DNA from: Geobacillus genomosp. 3
GTDB taxonomy: Bacteria; Bacillota; Bacilli; Bacillales; Anoxybacillaceae
Reading direction: 5' to 3'
Assembly (NCBI RefSeq): GCF_000445995.2
Contig: NC_022080.4
Span: forward strand, 1,860,001 to 1,924,000
DNA length: 64,000 bases
Shown here: positions 27,364-36,419 of the stretch, one piece after another
Numbering within the stretch: the first letter of the stretch is position 1
How the letters are laid out: each line of letters opens with the position of its first letter
Notes under the pieces: model-generated
The model's database searches: none
Seen by the model: the letters and a program-made list of their open reading frames with translations, nothing else
Told to the model about the DNA's origin: nothing
Made by a program: the position numbers and the translations under genes

Positions 27364-29454
27364 TCACTCCTTCGTTGATGTCCAGTAATGATCAAAAAAT
27401 TGCTCCAAATGGGCGCTAACGAGTGAATACACCTCTTCCTCGCCGCCATGCGTCAAAACGGCAAGGCTTTGCTCATCTTTCACCAGCAAGGAGCTGACCT
27501 CGCTTAACACAGCGAGCATCTCCTCATCGGCATCTGACGGCCCGAGCAGCAGCACAACCGTGTTGATCTCCATCGGCTCTCCGTCCATGCCGGGCACCGG
27601 TCGCGGCGCATCAAGCCGGTACATCGTGAGCGATGGGCGAAGGACCGCGAAGCTTCGGGCGTGGTACAGCGCCAACGTGGTGCCGGGGATGCCAAGCCCG
27701 CCAAGCGACTCCCGCCGCTGCAATTCCTCAAAAACGACATTGGCATCGACGATGACGCCGTTTCGCTCTAAACGGCGGCACGCATCGGCCAATAATTCAT
27801 GAACCGAACGATGCGTGACCGCCTCGAGGGAAAAGCCGTCCAACAGGTGGACGATCGTCTCGCTGATGCGCCGAACCGCCTTCATCGCCTCGAGCCCCGG
27901 CCGGTTTCGCCGTGCGGCCGGTTCCTTTCCCGTCCGTTTTCTGACGGCTGATTTTCGCTCTAAAAATTCACGAATCGCCCGCGCTTCCTCTTCCGTCAAC
28001 ATCGGGCTGACGGTGAAATACGGGCCGCCTTCATCGGCCAGCGGCACGGTCGAGACGACAAGATCATACGCGCTTGCCTCTTTCTCCTTCCATTCAAACA
28101 CGGACGCTTGTTCCAGCGAAACAATGTCCGGAATCTCTTTTTTCAGCCTTGTCGCCAAAATTTTCGCCGTGCCGAGCCCGCTCGAACAAATGACGAGCAC
28201 CCGCCACCCTTGTTTCTCCCGCAGGAGCGCCGAAGCAAAATGGAGCACCAAATAACCGATCTCCTCCTCAGGCATCGGAACGTCGCCAAACAGCTGCTTC
28301 GCCCCTTCTGCAACGATGGCAAACAGCTCCGCATAGTCCCGCTTAATTTGCGCCAGCAGCGGGTTGGAGACCCCCATCCCGTGCTCCAAACGGTACAGAG
28401 CCGGCTTCAAGTGGACGACCAAATCTTCATACAGCGTGCGGTCGGCGGACAGATCGACGCCAAGTTCGCGGCTGACAAAGCGGATGAGTTGCTGCGCTTT
28501 CATGCCGACAGCCAAGCTTGTTTCCTCCATCATCGTCCCTTGGCGGCTGCGCCATTTCGCCCCCATTAAGTGCATCGTCATATAGCCAACCTCTTCGTTG
28601 GGGATGGCAACGCCAAAGACCTTTTCTAGCGACTCGGCGAGCACACGGGCGATTTCATATTCTTTCGTCGCCTGCAGCGCCTGCAAATCATGCGGGTCAA
28701 AATGGATCGCCTCTCCCCGCTGGATGCGTTCGATCGCAAGCGCCAGGTGAACGGCAAAGGCGATGTACGAGCTATCAGCCATCGTAAACGGGATCGTTTC
28801 TTTCACTTGCTCAATTTGCCGCTCGATGATGGCGAGCTTTTTCCGGTCAACGAACTCGAGCAGTTTTTCTGCCATCGTATCAAGCGGTTCGTCAGCGCGC
28901 CTTTGGATCGTCTCTTTCATGAGCGCCAAAAATTCATGTTCATTGACATGGCGGAACAACAAATCGCTGATCAGGCGCCGCTTCGCCGATTCCGAACCGG
29001 CCAGTTCCACCCCGTACCCGCGTTTGCGGATGAGCGAAAGCCCGTACGCTTCGACTGTTTGTTCCAATTTGTCCAAATCAAGGCTGACGGTCGCCACCGT
29101 CACGTTCAAGTCATTCGCCAACGAGACAAGTTTCACCGGCTCAGCTGCTTCCAACAGGGCGATTAAAATCATAAGCTGCCGTTCTTCCGGTGTATATTCA
29201 TGATGGGAAAGGCGAAGCAGCTCCGCGGCCAACGCCTGTTTGTTTTCTTCCTTTCCAACAAGGCGGATGCCGACGCCCGCCTTTTTTACGAGCTCGAGCC
29301 TGTAACGGCGCAACATCGATTCAAGCCCTTGCAAATCGCGGTGGACCGTACGGGCGCTGACGTTCAGCTCTTCGGCCAGCTCGCCGATGGTCAAATCACG
29401 GCCGCTTGGCAACAAACGCTCAAGCAATTTTCGCTCCCTTGCCGATACGTACAT
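27364..29454 (-). CDS. mtlR: PRD-containing transcriptional activator of the mannitol operon
   Basis: This 696-aa regulator has an N-terminal HTH (LTIGELAEELNVSARTVHRDL, residues 21-41), a second HTH (about 105-130), two PRDs with conserved His236, His295, His348 and His405, an EIIB-Gat-like domain with Cys423 (VLVICSSGLGTAK) and an EIIA-like domain with His598 (ALYHARSF). The layout is that of G. stearothermophilus MtlR, whose activity is set by PTS phosphorylation. The ATG has GGGAGGTG upstream. Confidence 0.96.
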   Translation of the reverse strand: MYVSARERKLLERLLPSGRDLTIGELAEELNVSARTVHRDLQGLESMLRRYRLELVKKAGVGIRLVGKEENKQALAAELLRLSHHEYTPEERQLMILIALLEAAEPVKLVSLANDLNVTVATVSLDLDKLEQTVEAYGLSLIRKRGYGVELAGSESAKRRLISDLLFRHVNEHEFLALMKETIQRRADEPLDTMAEKLLEFVDRKKLAIIERQIEQVKETIPFTMADSSYIAFAVHLALAIERIQRGEAIHFDPHDLQALQATKEYEIARVLAESLEKVFGVAIPNEEVGYMTMHLMGAKWRSRQGTMMEETSLAVGMKAQQLIRFVSRELGVDLSADRTLYEDLVVHLKPALYRLEHGMGVSNPLLAQIKRDYAELFAIVAEGAKQLFGDVPMPEEEIGYLVLHFASALLREKQGWRVLVICSSGLGTAKILATRLKKEIPDIVSLEQASVFEWKEKEASAYDLVVSTVPLADEGGPYFTVSPMLTEEEARAIREFLERKSAVRKRTGKEPAARRNRPGLEAMKAVRRISETIVHLLDGFSLEAVTHRSVHELLADACRRLERNGVIVDANVVFEELQRRESLGGLGIPGTTLALYHARSFAVLRPSLTMYRLDAPRPVPGMDGEPMEINTVVLLLGPSDADEEMLAVLSEVSSLLVKDEQSLAVLTHGGEEEVYSLVSAHLEQFFDHYWTSTKE

Positions 29455-29480
29455 CGCCGTTCACCTCCCATCTTTGATCG

Positions 29481-29603
29481 TATTGTTGACAGTTTTTAAA
29501 TTGGCCAACCGGTTCTTCCTTTCTTATTGTAAGGGCTTTTTTCTTGATTTGACAATGAAGAGATGTTTCATTTTCGTCATTGTTATTGTTGACAGTTTTT
29601 AAT
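29481..29603 (-). promoter_or_regulatory. mtlR promoter bracketed by two identical 19-bp direct repeats
   Basis: The sequence TATTGTTGACAGTTTTTAA occurs at 29481-29499 and again, identical, at 29585-29603, 104 bp apart (about ten helical turns). Between them on the minus strand are -35 TTGTCA (29550-29555) and -10 TACAAT (29526-29531), 18 bp apart. The repeats thus lie near +29 and -75. A related TTGACACGTTTTAA lies upstream of mtlA, which points to MtlR as the binding protein; that is inference. Confidence 0.7.
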
Positions 29604-29679
29604 TTCACATTCATCGTTCCTTTCTCGGCGCCAAAACAAACCGTGCTGGCCGGAAAACCGACCCGAAACAGCAGGCTAC

Positions 29680-29719
29680 CGTAAAACAAAACGCAGGGGC
29701 GCGCCGTTCCCCTGCGTTT
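29680..29719 (-). terminator. Intrinsic terminator after mtlA
   Basis: AAACGCAGGGG (29689-29699) and CCCCTGCGTTT (29709-29719) form a perfect 11-bp stem with a 9-nt loop; the minus strand continues TGTTTTACGG. It separates mtlA from mtlRFD, so mtlA may be transcribed at a higher level. Confidence 0.85.
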
Positions 29720-29724
29720 CATGC

Positions 29725-31176
29725 TTAGGCGTTCGTTTTCAATCGCTCGATCAACTCGTCGTATTTCGGGCTGTTTAAGAAGTTTTCAACCGATACGTGG
29801 TAGGCGTTCGGCAATTTTGCTTTCGCCCGGTCGGTTAAGTTTTGATGGGTGACGACGATATCGGCATCGGCCGGCAGCTGGTTGATCGCCGTGTTCGTCA
29901 CTTCGATGTCAAGGCCGGCTTTTTTCACTTTGTTGCGCAAAATCGAGGCGCCCATCGCGCTTGAGCCCATTCCTGCGTCACACGCAAAGACAATTTTTTT
30001 CACCCGCACAGGGACGGCTTGTTCCGCCACCGCTGCTGCCACTTCCTCTTGCGGCTGCAGCGCGGCCGCCACTTGGCTTTGTTTCCCTTTTAATTGTTGC
30101 ATTTTTTCTGCCGCTTTCGCCAAGTCTTCCTCCTCTTCGTTTTGTTTCGCCGATTTTAAGAACACCGACGCGACGAGGAACGACACGGCAGCTGCGACGA
30201 ACACACCGGCCAACACGCCGAGGTAATTTCCTTTTGGCGTCATCGCCAGCAAGGCGAAAATGCTTCCCGGCGACGGCACCGCCACCAGTCCGGCATGGAA
30301 CACCGTGAACGTAAACACCCCGCTCACCCCGCCGGCGATCGCGGCTAAAATCAAGATCGGGCGCATGAGAATGTACGGGAAGTAAATTTCATGAATCCCG
30401 CCTAAGAAGTGAATAATCACGGCTCCCGGCGCCGATTGTTTCGCCATGCCTTTGCCAAACAGCCAGTATGCCAGCAAAATCCCCAACCCTGGACCCGGGT
30501 TCGTTTCCAATAAGAACAAAATCGATTTTCCGGTTTCCGCCGCTTGTTCGACGCCGAGCGGGCTTAAAATCCCGTGGTTGATCGCATTGTTCAAAAACAA
30601 TACTTTCGCCGGCTCAATGAACAAGTTCGCCAGCGGCAACAAGTGCCAATCAATGATTTTTTCCACTCCGGCCGCTAACGTTTGGCTGATTGTTACGACA
30701 ACCGGGCCAACTCCTTTAAAAGCAAGCAGCGTCAACACGCCGCCAACGATTCCGGCTGAAAAGTTGTTGACAAGCATCTCAAATCCTTGCTTCACTTTCC
30801 CTTGGAACAATCCATCCACTTTTTTGATCACATAACCGCCAAGCGGCCCCATGATCATCGCGCCTAAAAACATCGGGATGTCCGAACCGACGACCACCCC
30901 CATCGTCGCCGTCGCCCCGACGACGCCGCCGCGGACGTCATAAATCATTTTGCCGCCCGTATACCCGATCAACAGCGGCAGCAAATACGTAATCATCGGC
31001 CCGACAAGCTTCGCAAACGTCTCGTTCGGCAGCCAGCCGGTCGGGATAAACAGGGCGGTAATGAGCCCCCAGGCGATAAACGCGCCGATATTCGGCATAA
31101 TCATGCCGCTCAAATAACTGCCAAACCGCTGAATCTTCACGCGGACATCGGTTTCATTTCCGGTTGTATGCGTCAT
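29725..31176 (-). CDS. mtlA: Mannitol-specific PTS enzyme IICB
   Basis: This 483-aa protein imports and phosphorylates mannitol. The EIIC part (about residues 15-350) shows RFGSYLSGMIMPNIGAFIAWG, GGMIYD-type loops and the GGIHEIYFPYILMRP motif. The EIIB domain follows a Lys/Glu/Gln-rich linker, with the phospho-cysteine in IVFACDAGMGSS. No EIIA is fused; it is supplied by mtlF. ATG 31176 has GGAGGAG upstream, and the extension to 31239 would run through the promoter. Confidence 0.96.
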   Translation of the reverse strand: MTHTTGNETDVRVKIQRFGSYLSGMIMPNIGAFIAWGLITALFIPTGWLPNETFAKLVGPMITYLLPLLIGYTGGKMIYDVRGGVVGATATMGVVVGSDIPMFLGAMIMGPLGGYVIKKVDGLFQGKVKQGFEMLVNNFSAGIVGGVLTLLAFKGVGPVVVTISQTLAAGVEKIIDWHLLPLANLFIEPAKVLFLNNAINHGILSPLGVEQAAETGKSILFLLETNPGPGLGILLAYWLFGKGMAKQSAPGAVIIHFLGGIHEIYFPYILMRPILILAAIAGGVSGVFTFTVFHAGLVAVPSPGSIFALLAMTPKGNYLGVLAGVFVAAAVSFLVASVFLKSAKQNEEEEDLAKAAEKMQQLKGKQSQVAAALQPQEEVAAAVAEQAVPVRVKKIVFACDAGMGSSAMGASILRNKVKKAGLDIEVTNTAINQLPADADIVVTHQNLTDRAKAKLPNAYHVSVENFLNSPKYDELIERLKTNA

Positions 31177-31213
31177 CAAGATGCTCCTCCTTTTGCTTGA
31201 CTGTATCTTTATC

Positions 31214-31286
31214 TTAAAACGCTTACAACCGGCCTTCAATGATAAGTAAATGCGATTTTGTCAAGAGGGCTATTGACACGTTTTAA
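31214..31286 (-). promoter_or_regulatory. mtlA control region: cre site and MtlR-like operator
   Basis: TGTAAGCGTTTTAA (31214-31227, minus) fits cre with one mismatch. Upstream, TGTCAA-N8-TTGACA (31259-31278) forms an inverted repeat, and its right arm continues as TTGACACGTTTTAA, shared with the mtlR-flanking repeats. TTGACA in this repeat could also serve as -35, but the -10 spacing (TATCAT, 14 bp) is poor, as expected for an activator-dependent promoter. Confidence 0.6.
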
Positions 31287-31315
31287 AAAGGAAAAGCCCA
31301 GCGCGGTGGGCGGGG

Positions 31316-31470
31316 CTACAGCGTTTCTTCCGCTAGCAACAAAGCCTCTCGATAAAGACGTTCGGAGAGATAAAATCCATGTTCAAGCAAAGTGTCTAAC
31401 AGCGGCTTTATTCCGTTATTTTCCCATTCTTCTTTCCAAGAATCAAAATTCCAATGGTGCCGATAGGTCG
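31316..31470 (-). pseudogene. 3' remnant of a DUF3368 (PIN-like) gene, frameshifted
   Basis: Reading the minus strand from 31470, one frame gives RPIGTIGILILGKKNGKI, which then stops; after a one-base frame change the sequence continues IKPLLDTLLEHGFYLSERLY and ends EALLLAEETL at a TAG (31316-31318). Together these match the C-terminal pattern of DUF3368 proteins, which are PIN-like and often found in toxin-antitoxin-like pairs. The 5' two thirds and any partner gene are missing. Confidence 0.7.
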
Positions 31471-31489
31471 TAAAAAGAATTGTTTAGAC

Positions 31490-31542
31490 AACCCATGGTG
31501 TTAGTTGAACGCTAGCGCTCAACTGGCGCCACGGGTTTTTTT
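31490..31542 (+). terminator. Long interrupted hairpin with T-run, terminator-like on the plus strand
   Basis: ACCCATGGTG...AGTTGA and TCAACT...CACGGGT form a long imperfect stem around CGCTAGCG, followed by TTTTTTTA (plus strand). There is no plus-strand gene upstream for it to serve, so it may be debris of the element that brought the DUF3368 fragment. The rest of 31543-31727 holds no gene I can support. Confidence 0.5.
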
Positions 31543-31717
31543 ATCATTTTTCAGCCTCCACCCTTACTGGTCTCAATTGTACATCTAGTCCCCTTCCTTT
31601 TCACCGCCAACATCGCGTCAGAACCCGGCCATTTTTTGGCGGAATACCGACACGAGATGGCGGACCTCCAAAAAAGAAAACGCCCTTAACCGATCTGAAA
31701 ATGATTCAAACAAGCGA

Positions 31718-31754
31718 ACACGCAACAAAGCAGCCCAGTCCGAGCAGGCTGCTT
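31718..31754 (-). terminator. Intrinsic terminator of the adh-mmsA operon
   Basis: AAGCAGCC (31728-31735) and GGCTGCTT (31747-31754) pair over 8 bp, with TTGTTGCG following on the minus strand. It lies 11 bp beyond the mmsA stop. Confidence 0.7.
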
Positions 31755-31764
31755 CATTGTTTCC

Positions 31765-33228
31765 CTATTGATATCTCGCCGTCACCATTTTCTTTCTCGT
31801 GTAAAACTCGACGCCGTCGCGGCCGTTGGCGTGGAGGTCGCCGTAGAACGAGTTTTTGTAGCCCGAGAACGGGAAGAACGCCATCGGTGCCGGGACGGCG
31901 ACGTTGATACCGAGCATGCCGGCGTCGATTTCTTCGCGGAACTGGCGGATCGCTTTGGCGCTGTCGGTGTAAAGGCAGGCGCCGTTGGCGAATTCCGAGC
32001 GGTTGGCGATCTCAATCGCTTCGTCCAAATCGCGGGCGCGGACGACCGACAGGACCGGGGCGAAAATTTCATCCGTCCAAATCGTCATGCCTGGTTTGAC
32101 ATGGTCGAAAATCGTCGGGCCGACGAAGTATCCTTGTCCGCTCGTTGCCGAGTCGCGGCGGCCGTCGCGGACAAGAAGAGCTCCTTCTTTTTCACCGATT
32201 TCGATGTATTTGATCGTCCGTTCTTTATGTGATTCGCGGATGACCGGGCCTAAAAAGACGCCTTGGTCGAGCCCGTTGCCGATTTGGATGCGGTCAGCCG
32301 CTTGTTTCAGCCGTTCGACCAACTCGTCGGCGATATCGCCGACGGCAACGACAACGGAACATGCCATGCACCGCTCGCCCGCCGAACCGAACGCGGCGTT
32401 GATGATGTTCATCACCGCCATGTCGAGGTCGGCGTCCGGCATGACGATCGAATGGTTTTTCGCGCCGGCGAGCGCCTGTACGCGCTTGCCGTGAGCGGCG
32501 GCCGTTTTGTACACATATTCGGCGACCGGCTGCGAGCCGACGAACGAGACGGCTTTAATGTCTTGATGCTCTAAAATGCCGTTAACGACTTCATGCGCCC
32601 CGTGAACGATGTTGAGCACCCCTGCCGGCAGGCCGGCTTCGGTGAACAGCTCCGCCAGACGGTTGGCCAACATGGGCGTCCGCTCGGACGGCTTCAACAC
32701 GAACGTATTGCCGCAAGCGATGGCAAGCGGGAACATCCAGCACGGCACCATCATCGGGAAGTTAAACGGCGTAATGCCGGCAACGACGCCGAGCGGGTAG
32801 CGGTACATGCCCGATTCGATATCCGTTGCGATATCCGGCAGCTGTTGGCCCATCATAAGCGTCGGGATGCCGGCGGCAAATTCGACGCATTCAATGCCGC
32901 GCTGCACTTCGCCGTATGCGTCTTCGTACACTTTGCCGTTTTCAAGCGTCACAAGGCGGGCAAGCTCCTCCCAATGCTCGACAAGGAGCTGCTGATAGCG
33001 GAACAAAATGCGGGCGCGGCGCGGAACAGGCACTTTGCGCCATTCGCGGAACGCTTCTTTCGCAGCCGCCACCGCCGCATCAAGCTCCTCGCGCGAGGAA
33101 AGCGGCACTTTCGCCAATACTTCCCCGGTGGCCGGGTTCGGCACAATTTCTTCTTTTCCGGATGTGGACGCGACCCATTGGCCGCCAATAAAGTTTTTCA
33201 ACGTTTTTGTTTCCGTGACAGAACTCAT
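31765..33228 (-). CDS. mmsA: Methylmalonate-semialdehyde dehydrogenase (CoA-acylating)
   Basis: This 487-aa aldehyde dehydrogenase converts malonate or methylmalonate semialdehyde to acetyl- or propionyl-CoA. The catalytic Cys287 is in GERCMACSV. The general-base Glu of ordinary ALDHs is replaced ([18 protein letters not shown]), which is the hallmark of the CoA-acylating MMSDH branch (IolA/MmsA). ATG 33228 follows AAAGGTGG. No other inositol or valine genes are nearby; the partner is the Fe-alcohol dehydrogenase upstream. Confidence 0.93.
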   Translation of the reverse strand: MSSVTETKTLKNFIGGQWVASTSGKEEIVPNPATGEVLAKVPLSSREELDAAVAAAKEAFREWRKVPVPRRARILFRYQQLLVEHWEELARLVTLENGKVYEDAYGEVQRGIECVEFAAGIPTLMMGQQLPDIATDIESGMYRYPLGVVAGITPFNFPMMVPCWMFPLAIACGNTFVLKPSERTPMLANRLAELFTEAGLPAGVLNIVHGAHEVVNGILEHQDIKAVSFVGSQPVAEYVYKTAAAHGKRVQALAGAKNHSIVMPDADLDMAVMNIINAAFGSAGERCMACSVVVAVGDIADELVERLKQAADRIQIGNGLDQGVFLGPVIRESHKERTIKYIEIGEKEGALLVRDGRRDSATSGQGYFVGPTIFDHVKPGMTIWTDEIFAPVLSVVRARDLDEAIEIANRSEFANGACLYTDSAKAIRQFREEIDAGMLGINVAVPAPMAFFPFSGYKNSFYGDLHANGRDGVEFYTRKKMVTARYQ

Positions 33229-33329
33229 GAATGAAACCACCTTTCTAGAAAATCGAGTATAAGAGAGTAGCCAAGGACACGCCGACGGGCGGGTCGATGC
33301 AACCGCCCGCCAACGGCTTTGACGTTGCC

Positions 33330-34520
33330 TTATCCATGACTAATGGGATTCGTGTCGTACTGATAGTCGTAACAATAATGGTACAAGGCGACGATTTCCT
33401 CATGGGTCGGCACTTTCGGATTGTTGCCCGGGCTGCCGCTCGCGAGCGCGTCGGCAGCCATTTTATCAACCGCTTTGTCAAACGCCGTTTTGTCAATACC
33501 CCACGTTTTCATATTCGGAATGCGCAAATCGCGGCAAAGCTGTTTCACTTCCTCTACAAGTGCGTCGGCGGCCTCCGCGTCGGAAACGTCCTTAAGCGGC
33601 GGCTTGATGATGCGGGCGATCACCGCCAACCGCTCGATGGCGCTGTCTTTCGTAAACTCAAGCACCCCCGGCAGCAACATCGCGTTCGAGACGCCGTGCG
33701 GCACGTGGAACAGCGCCCCGATCGGCCGCGACATGCCGTGCACAAGCGTCACCGAGGCGTTGGAAAACGCCATGCCGGCTTTCATGGCGGCGATCGCCAT
33801 TTTTTCCCGCGCCTCAATGTCTTCCCCGTTTTCGTACGCCCGGCGCAAGTAATCGACGATCGCTTCGATGGCAGATAGCGCCAACACATCGGTCACCGGA
33901 TGGGCGCGCCGGGAAATGTACGCCTCGATCGCGTGGCAGAGGGCATCAACGCCGGTTGCTGCTGTAACGGATGGCGGGCACGAAACCGTGAGCAACGGAT
34001 CGACAATTGCCGCGGCCGGAAGCAGCGCCGGCTGGGAAATCATCATTTTGACGTCCGTCTTCGTATTGATAATGACCGTTACTTTCGTCACTTCCGAACC
34101 CGTTCCAGCCGTTGTCGGAATGGCGATGAGCGGCAGCGGTTTTTCGGCAAACCGCTTTTGATTGCCGACATAGTCGCTGATCTCCCCTTCATTTGTCATC
34201 ATGACGGCGACCGCCTTGGCGGCGTCAATGCTGCTGCCGCCGCCGATGGCAACGACAACATCGCACCGCTCGCTTTGGCAGACATCTAGCGCTTCCTTTA
34301 CATGCACATCCGTCGGCTCGCTGTCGACTCCCGTATACTTCGCAAACGGCAGCCCTGCTTCTTGCAAATATTGCTCGCAGCGGGCAACCACACCAATGTT
34401 CTCCATCACCGGGTCGCTGACGATGAGCGCTTTTGTCCCAAACGCCTTCGCCTGTTGACCCACTTCCCTCAACGTTCCGCGTCCATACACCACCCGGCTT
34501 GGCATGAGCAACTCGTACAC
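33330..34520 (-). CDS. Iron-containing alcohol dehydrogenase
   Basis: This 396-aa group III dehydrogenase has the NAD-binding [15 protein letters not shown] (about residues 93-107), [15 protein letters not shown] and the metal site with Asp/His residues in [22 protein letters not shown] and HVPHGVSNA. The start is GTG at 34520 with GGGGGAG upstream. It is first in a two-gene operon with mmsA, behind a sigma-54 promoter. An alcohol or hydroxyacid whose product is a (methyl)malonate-semialdehyde-like aldehyde is a reasonable but unproven substrate. Confidence 0.9.
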   Translation of the reverse strand: MYELLMPSRVVYGRGTLREVGQQAKAFGTKALIVSDPVMENIGVVARCEQYLQEAGLPFAKYTGVDSEPTDVHVKEALDVCQSERCDVVVAIGGGSSIDAAKAVAVMMTNEGEISDYVGNQKRFAEKPLPLIAIPTTAGTGSEVTKVTVIINTKTDVKMMISQPALLPAAAIVDPLLTVSCPPSVTAATGVDALCHAIEAYISRRAHPVTDVLALSAIEAIVDYLRRAYENGEDIEAREKMAIAAMKAGMAFSNASVTLVHGMSRPIGALFHVPHGVSNAMLLPGVLEFTKDSAIERLAVIARIIKPPLKDVSDAEAADALVEEVKQLCRDLRIPNMKTWGIDKTAFDKAVDKMAADALASGSPGNNPKVPTHEEIVALYHYCYDYQYDTNPISHG

Positions 34521-34558
34521 CTTTTCTCCCCCTTTTTGGCAGCGGTTTCATACTCTTT

Positions 34559-34577
34559 AAAGCAAATCCCGTGCCAA
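34559..34577 (-). promoter_or_regulatory. Sigma-54 (-24/-12) promoter of the adh-mmsA operon
   Basis: On the minus strand TTGGCACGGGATTTGCTTT matches the sigma-54 consensus TGGCACG-N4-TTGCW exactly, with correct GG-to-GC spacing. It lies 39 bp upstream of the GTG start and next to a gene for a sigma-54 activator. Confidence 0.9.
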
Positions 34578-34603
34578 CGCCCAAAGGGCGGCATCATAAG
34601 GAG

Positions 34604-34670
34604 GTAGTGTCAAACCCAACGCGCATTCACCGACACTCATCAGACACTTCCACGACAATACCAGACACTT
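34604..34670. promoter_or_regulatory. Cluster of GTGTC motifs: candidate enhancer of the sigma-54 promoter
   Basis: On the minus strand AGTGTC occurs at about 34663-34668, 34643-34648 and 34633-34638, with the inverse TGACACTA at 34604-34611. The spacing of neighbours is about 10-20 bp (one or two helical turns). The cluster lies about 30-95 bp upstream of the -24 element, a usual enhancer distance. The adjacent Fis-type activator is the likely ligand. Confidence 0.55.
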
Positions 34671-34684
34671 ACCCGACAGCGCGA

Positions 34685-34712
34685 CAAAAAACAACGGCTT
34701 GGCCACCGTTGT
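34685..34712 (-). terminator. Intrinsic terminator of the sigma-54 activator gene
   Basis: ACAACGG (34691-34697) and CCGTTGT (34706-34712) close a hairpin with an inner TGGCCA; the minus strand continues TTTTTTGTCGC. It overlaps the very end of the activator gene. Confidence 0.75.
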
Positions 34713-36419
34713 CTACAATCCGTATTTTTTCAGCTTCTCGTATAACGTCGACCGATGAATGCCGAGCCTTCTCGCCGCTTCTGCCTTGTTGCCGCCCGCG
34801 GCGACGAGCGCCGCCGCGATGCGCTCCCGCTCCGATTGATAGACCATTTCCTTCCATTGATCAGCGATGTTCACACCGCCCGGCAAAGAAGCAGCCGCTG
34901 TCCGAATGGTTGACAAATAAGGCGGCAAGTGGCCGTGTTCCACGTTCTCCCCTTCGACCATGCTGATGAGCCACTCGACAACGTTGACGAGCTCGCGGAT
35001 GTTTCCCGGCCATGAGTAGCCGACCAACACCTCCATCGCCTCTTTTGCAAACGACTTCGGCGCGACGCCAAACTGCCGGCACATCCGCTCCATATGGTAA
35101 GCTAACAGCGCCGGAATATCCGTTTTCCGTTCACGCAACGGCGGGAGATGAATGCGAATGATGTTCAGGCGGTAAAACAAATCTTCCCGGAACGTTCCGT
35201 CCCGCACCATGTCTTCAAGCGGTTTGTTCGTTGCGGCGATGATGCGCACATCGACTTCTGTTTCCGACACTCCGCCGACTTTCTCCACCTTCTTTTCTTC
35301 AAGAGCGCGCAAAATTTTCGCTTGCATGGCAAGCGGCATATCGCCGATTTCATCCAAAAACAGCGTCCCCTGATGAGCGAGCTGGAACTTGCCGGGCTTG
35401 CCCCCTTTTTTCGCGCCGGTAAACGCCCCGTCCTCATAGCCGAACAGCTCGGCCTCCAACAACGACTCCGGAATGGCAGCGCAATTCACACTGACAAACG
35501 GCCCGTCCGCATGCGGGCCTGCCTCATGGATCGCCCGCGCCACCACTTCTTTCCCTGTCCCGCTTTCACCGGTGATCAGCACCGTCGACGGCACGCGCGC
35601 CGCTCGGCGGATCATCTGTTTTACGTTGGCAATGGCGGGATGGCGGCCGATGATGCGCTCGACTCCGACGGCCGCCGGCGCGACAGCCTTGCGTTTTAGT
35701 TCTTCCACTTCGTTTGTCTCTTTTCGGTTCGCTGTGCGCGACAGTTCTTGCAGGCGCCGAAAAATTTCGTACACTTCGGATACCCCTTGGAAAATGAGCA
35801 TTCCAACCGCTCCGATCACCTTGCCGTCGCGCCAAATCGGAATGCGGTGCACGACCATCGGCTGACCGTAAATCTTTTGAATGTATCCGCGTTCAGGAAT
35901 GCCGGATTGAACGCAAATGTGCAAACGGGTGTTTTCGATTACGTCCGTCACGTGCTTCCCGACCGCTTCCTCCCGGCGAATGCCGAGAAACTGGCAATAC
36001 GCCCGGTTGATTTCGCGGATCACACCGTTCCCGTCGACAACGACTACGCCTTCGTACGCCGCATCCAACACTGTTTTCATCGTTTCCGCCAGACGATGCG
36101 TTTCCTCCAGTTCATGCCGCAATCGTTCCAACTCGGCAGCCGCGGCGGAGTCGACTTCTATGTTCAGTATCTCTTCGCCGCTGTCTTCACGTCCTGCTTC
36201 CGACGAAAACGCTGCCAATACATCCCCGATCGGCGTCGTGCGGTCCATCTCGCGCGCTGCTGCCCATAGCAACATCCGCTGTGTGCACCGCCCGATCGTT
36301 CGGCTGTGCTCGTCGATGATATCAACAGCGTCCATCGTATGCGCCACGAACAGTTCCATCGCCTCCCGCAATGTTTGATGGCAGTAAAGTACTATCGTTG
36401 TACCTTGACCGACCGTCAT
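34713..36419 (-). CDS. Sigma-54-dependent transcriptional activator with PAS domain
   Basis: This protein (568 aa from ATG 36419, or 570 from 36425) has an N-terminal region of about 110 aa of unclear fold, a PAS domain (about 115-225, VLDAAYEGVVVVDGNGVIRE), the AAA+ domain (Walker A GESGTGKE, the sigma-54 loop GAFTGAKK, Walker B GTLFLDEIGDM) and a C-terminal Fis HTH (NKAEAARRLGIHRSTLYEKL). ATG 36419 fits AAGGGGA better. It probably activates the adjacent adh-mmsA promoter in response to a small molecule bound by the PAS or N-terminal domain. Confidence 0.93.
   Translation of the reverse strand: MTVGQGTTIVLYCHQTLREAMELFVAHTMDAVDIIDEHSRTIGRCTQRMLLWAAAREMDRTTPIGDVLAAFSSEAGREDSGEEILNIEVDSAAAAELERLRHELEETHRLAETMKTVLDAAYEGVVVVDGNGVIREINRAYCQFLGIRREEAVGKHVTDVIENTRLHICVQSGIPERGYIQKIYGQPMVVHRIPIWRDGKVIGAVGMLIFQGVSEVYEIFRRLQELSRTANRKETNEVEELKRKAVAPAAVGVERIIGRHPAIANVKQMIRRAARVPSTVLITGESGTGKEVVARAIHEAGPHADGPFVSVNCAAIPESLLEAELFGYEDGAFTGAKKGGKPGKFQLAHQGTLFLDEIGDMPLAMQAKILRALEEKKVEKVGGVSETEVDVRIIAATNKPLEDMVRDGTFREDLFYRLNIIRIHLPPLRERKTDIPALLAYHMERMCRQFGVAPKSFAKEAMEVLVGYSWPGNIRELVNVVEWLISMVEGENVEHGHLPPYLSTIRTAAASLPGGVNIADQWKEMVYQSERERIAAALVAAGGNKAEAARRLGIHRSTLYEKLKKYGL

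Noticed and set aside
33285..33315. GC-rich hairpin between mmsA and the Fe-alcohol dehydrogenase gene as a terminator
   Set aside because: The GGCGGGT/ACCGCCC stem has no T-run on the transcribed strand, so it is at most an mRNA structure.
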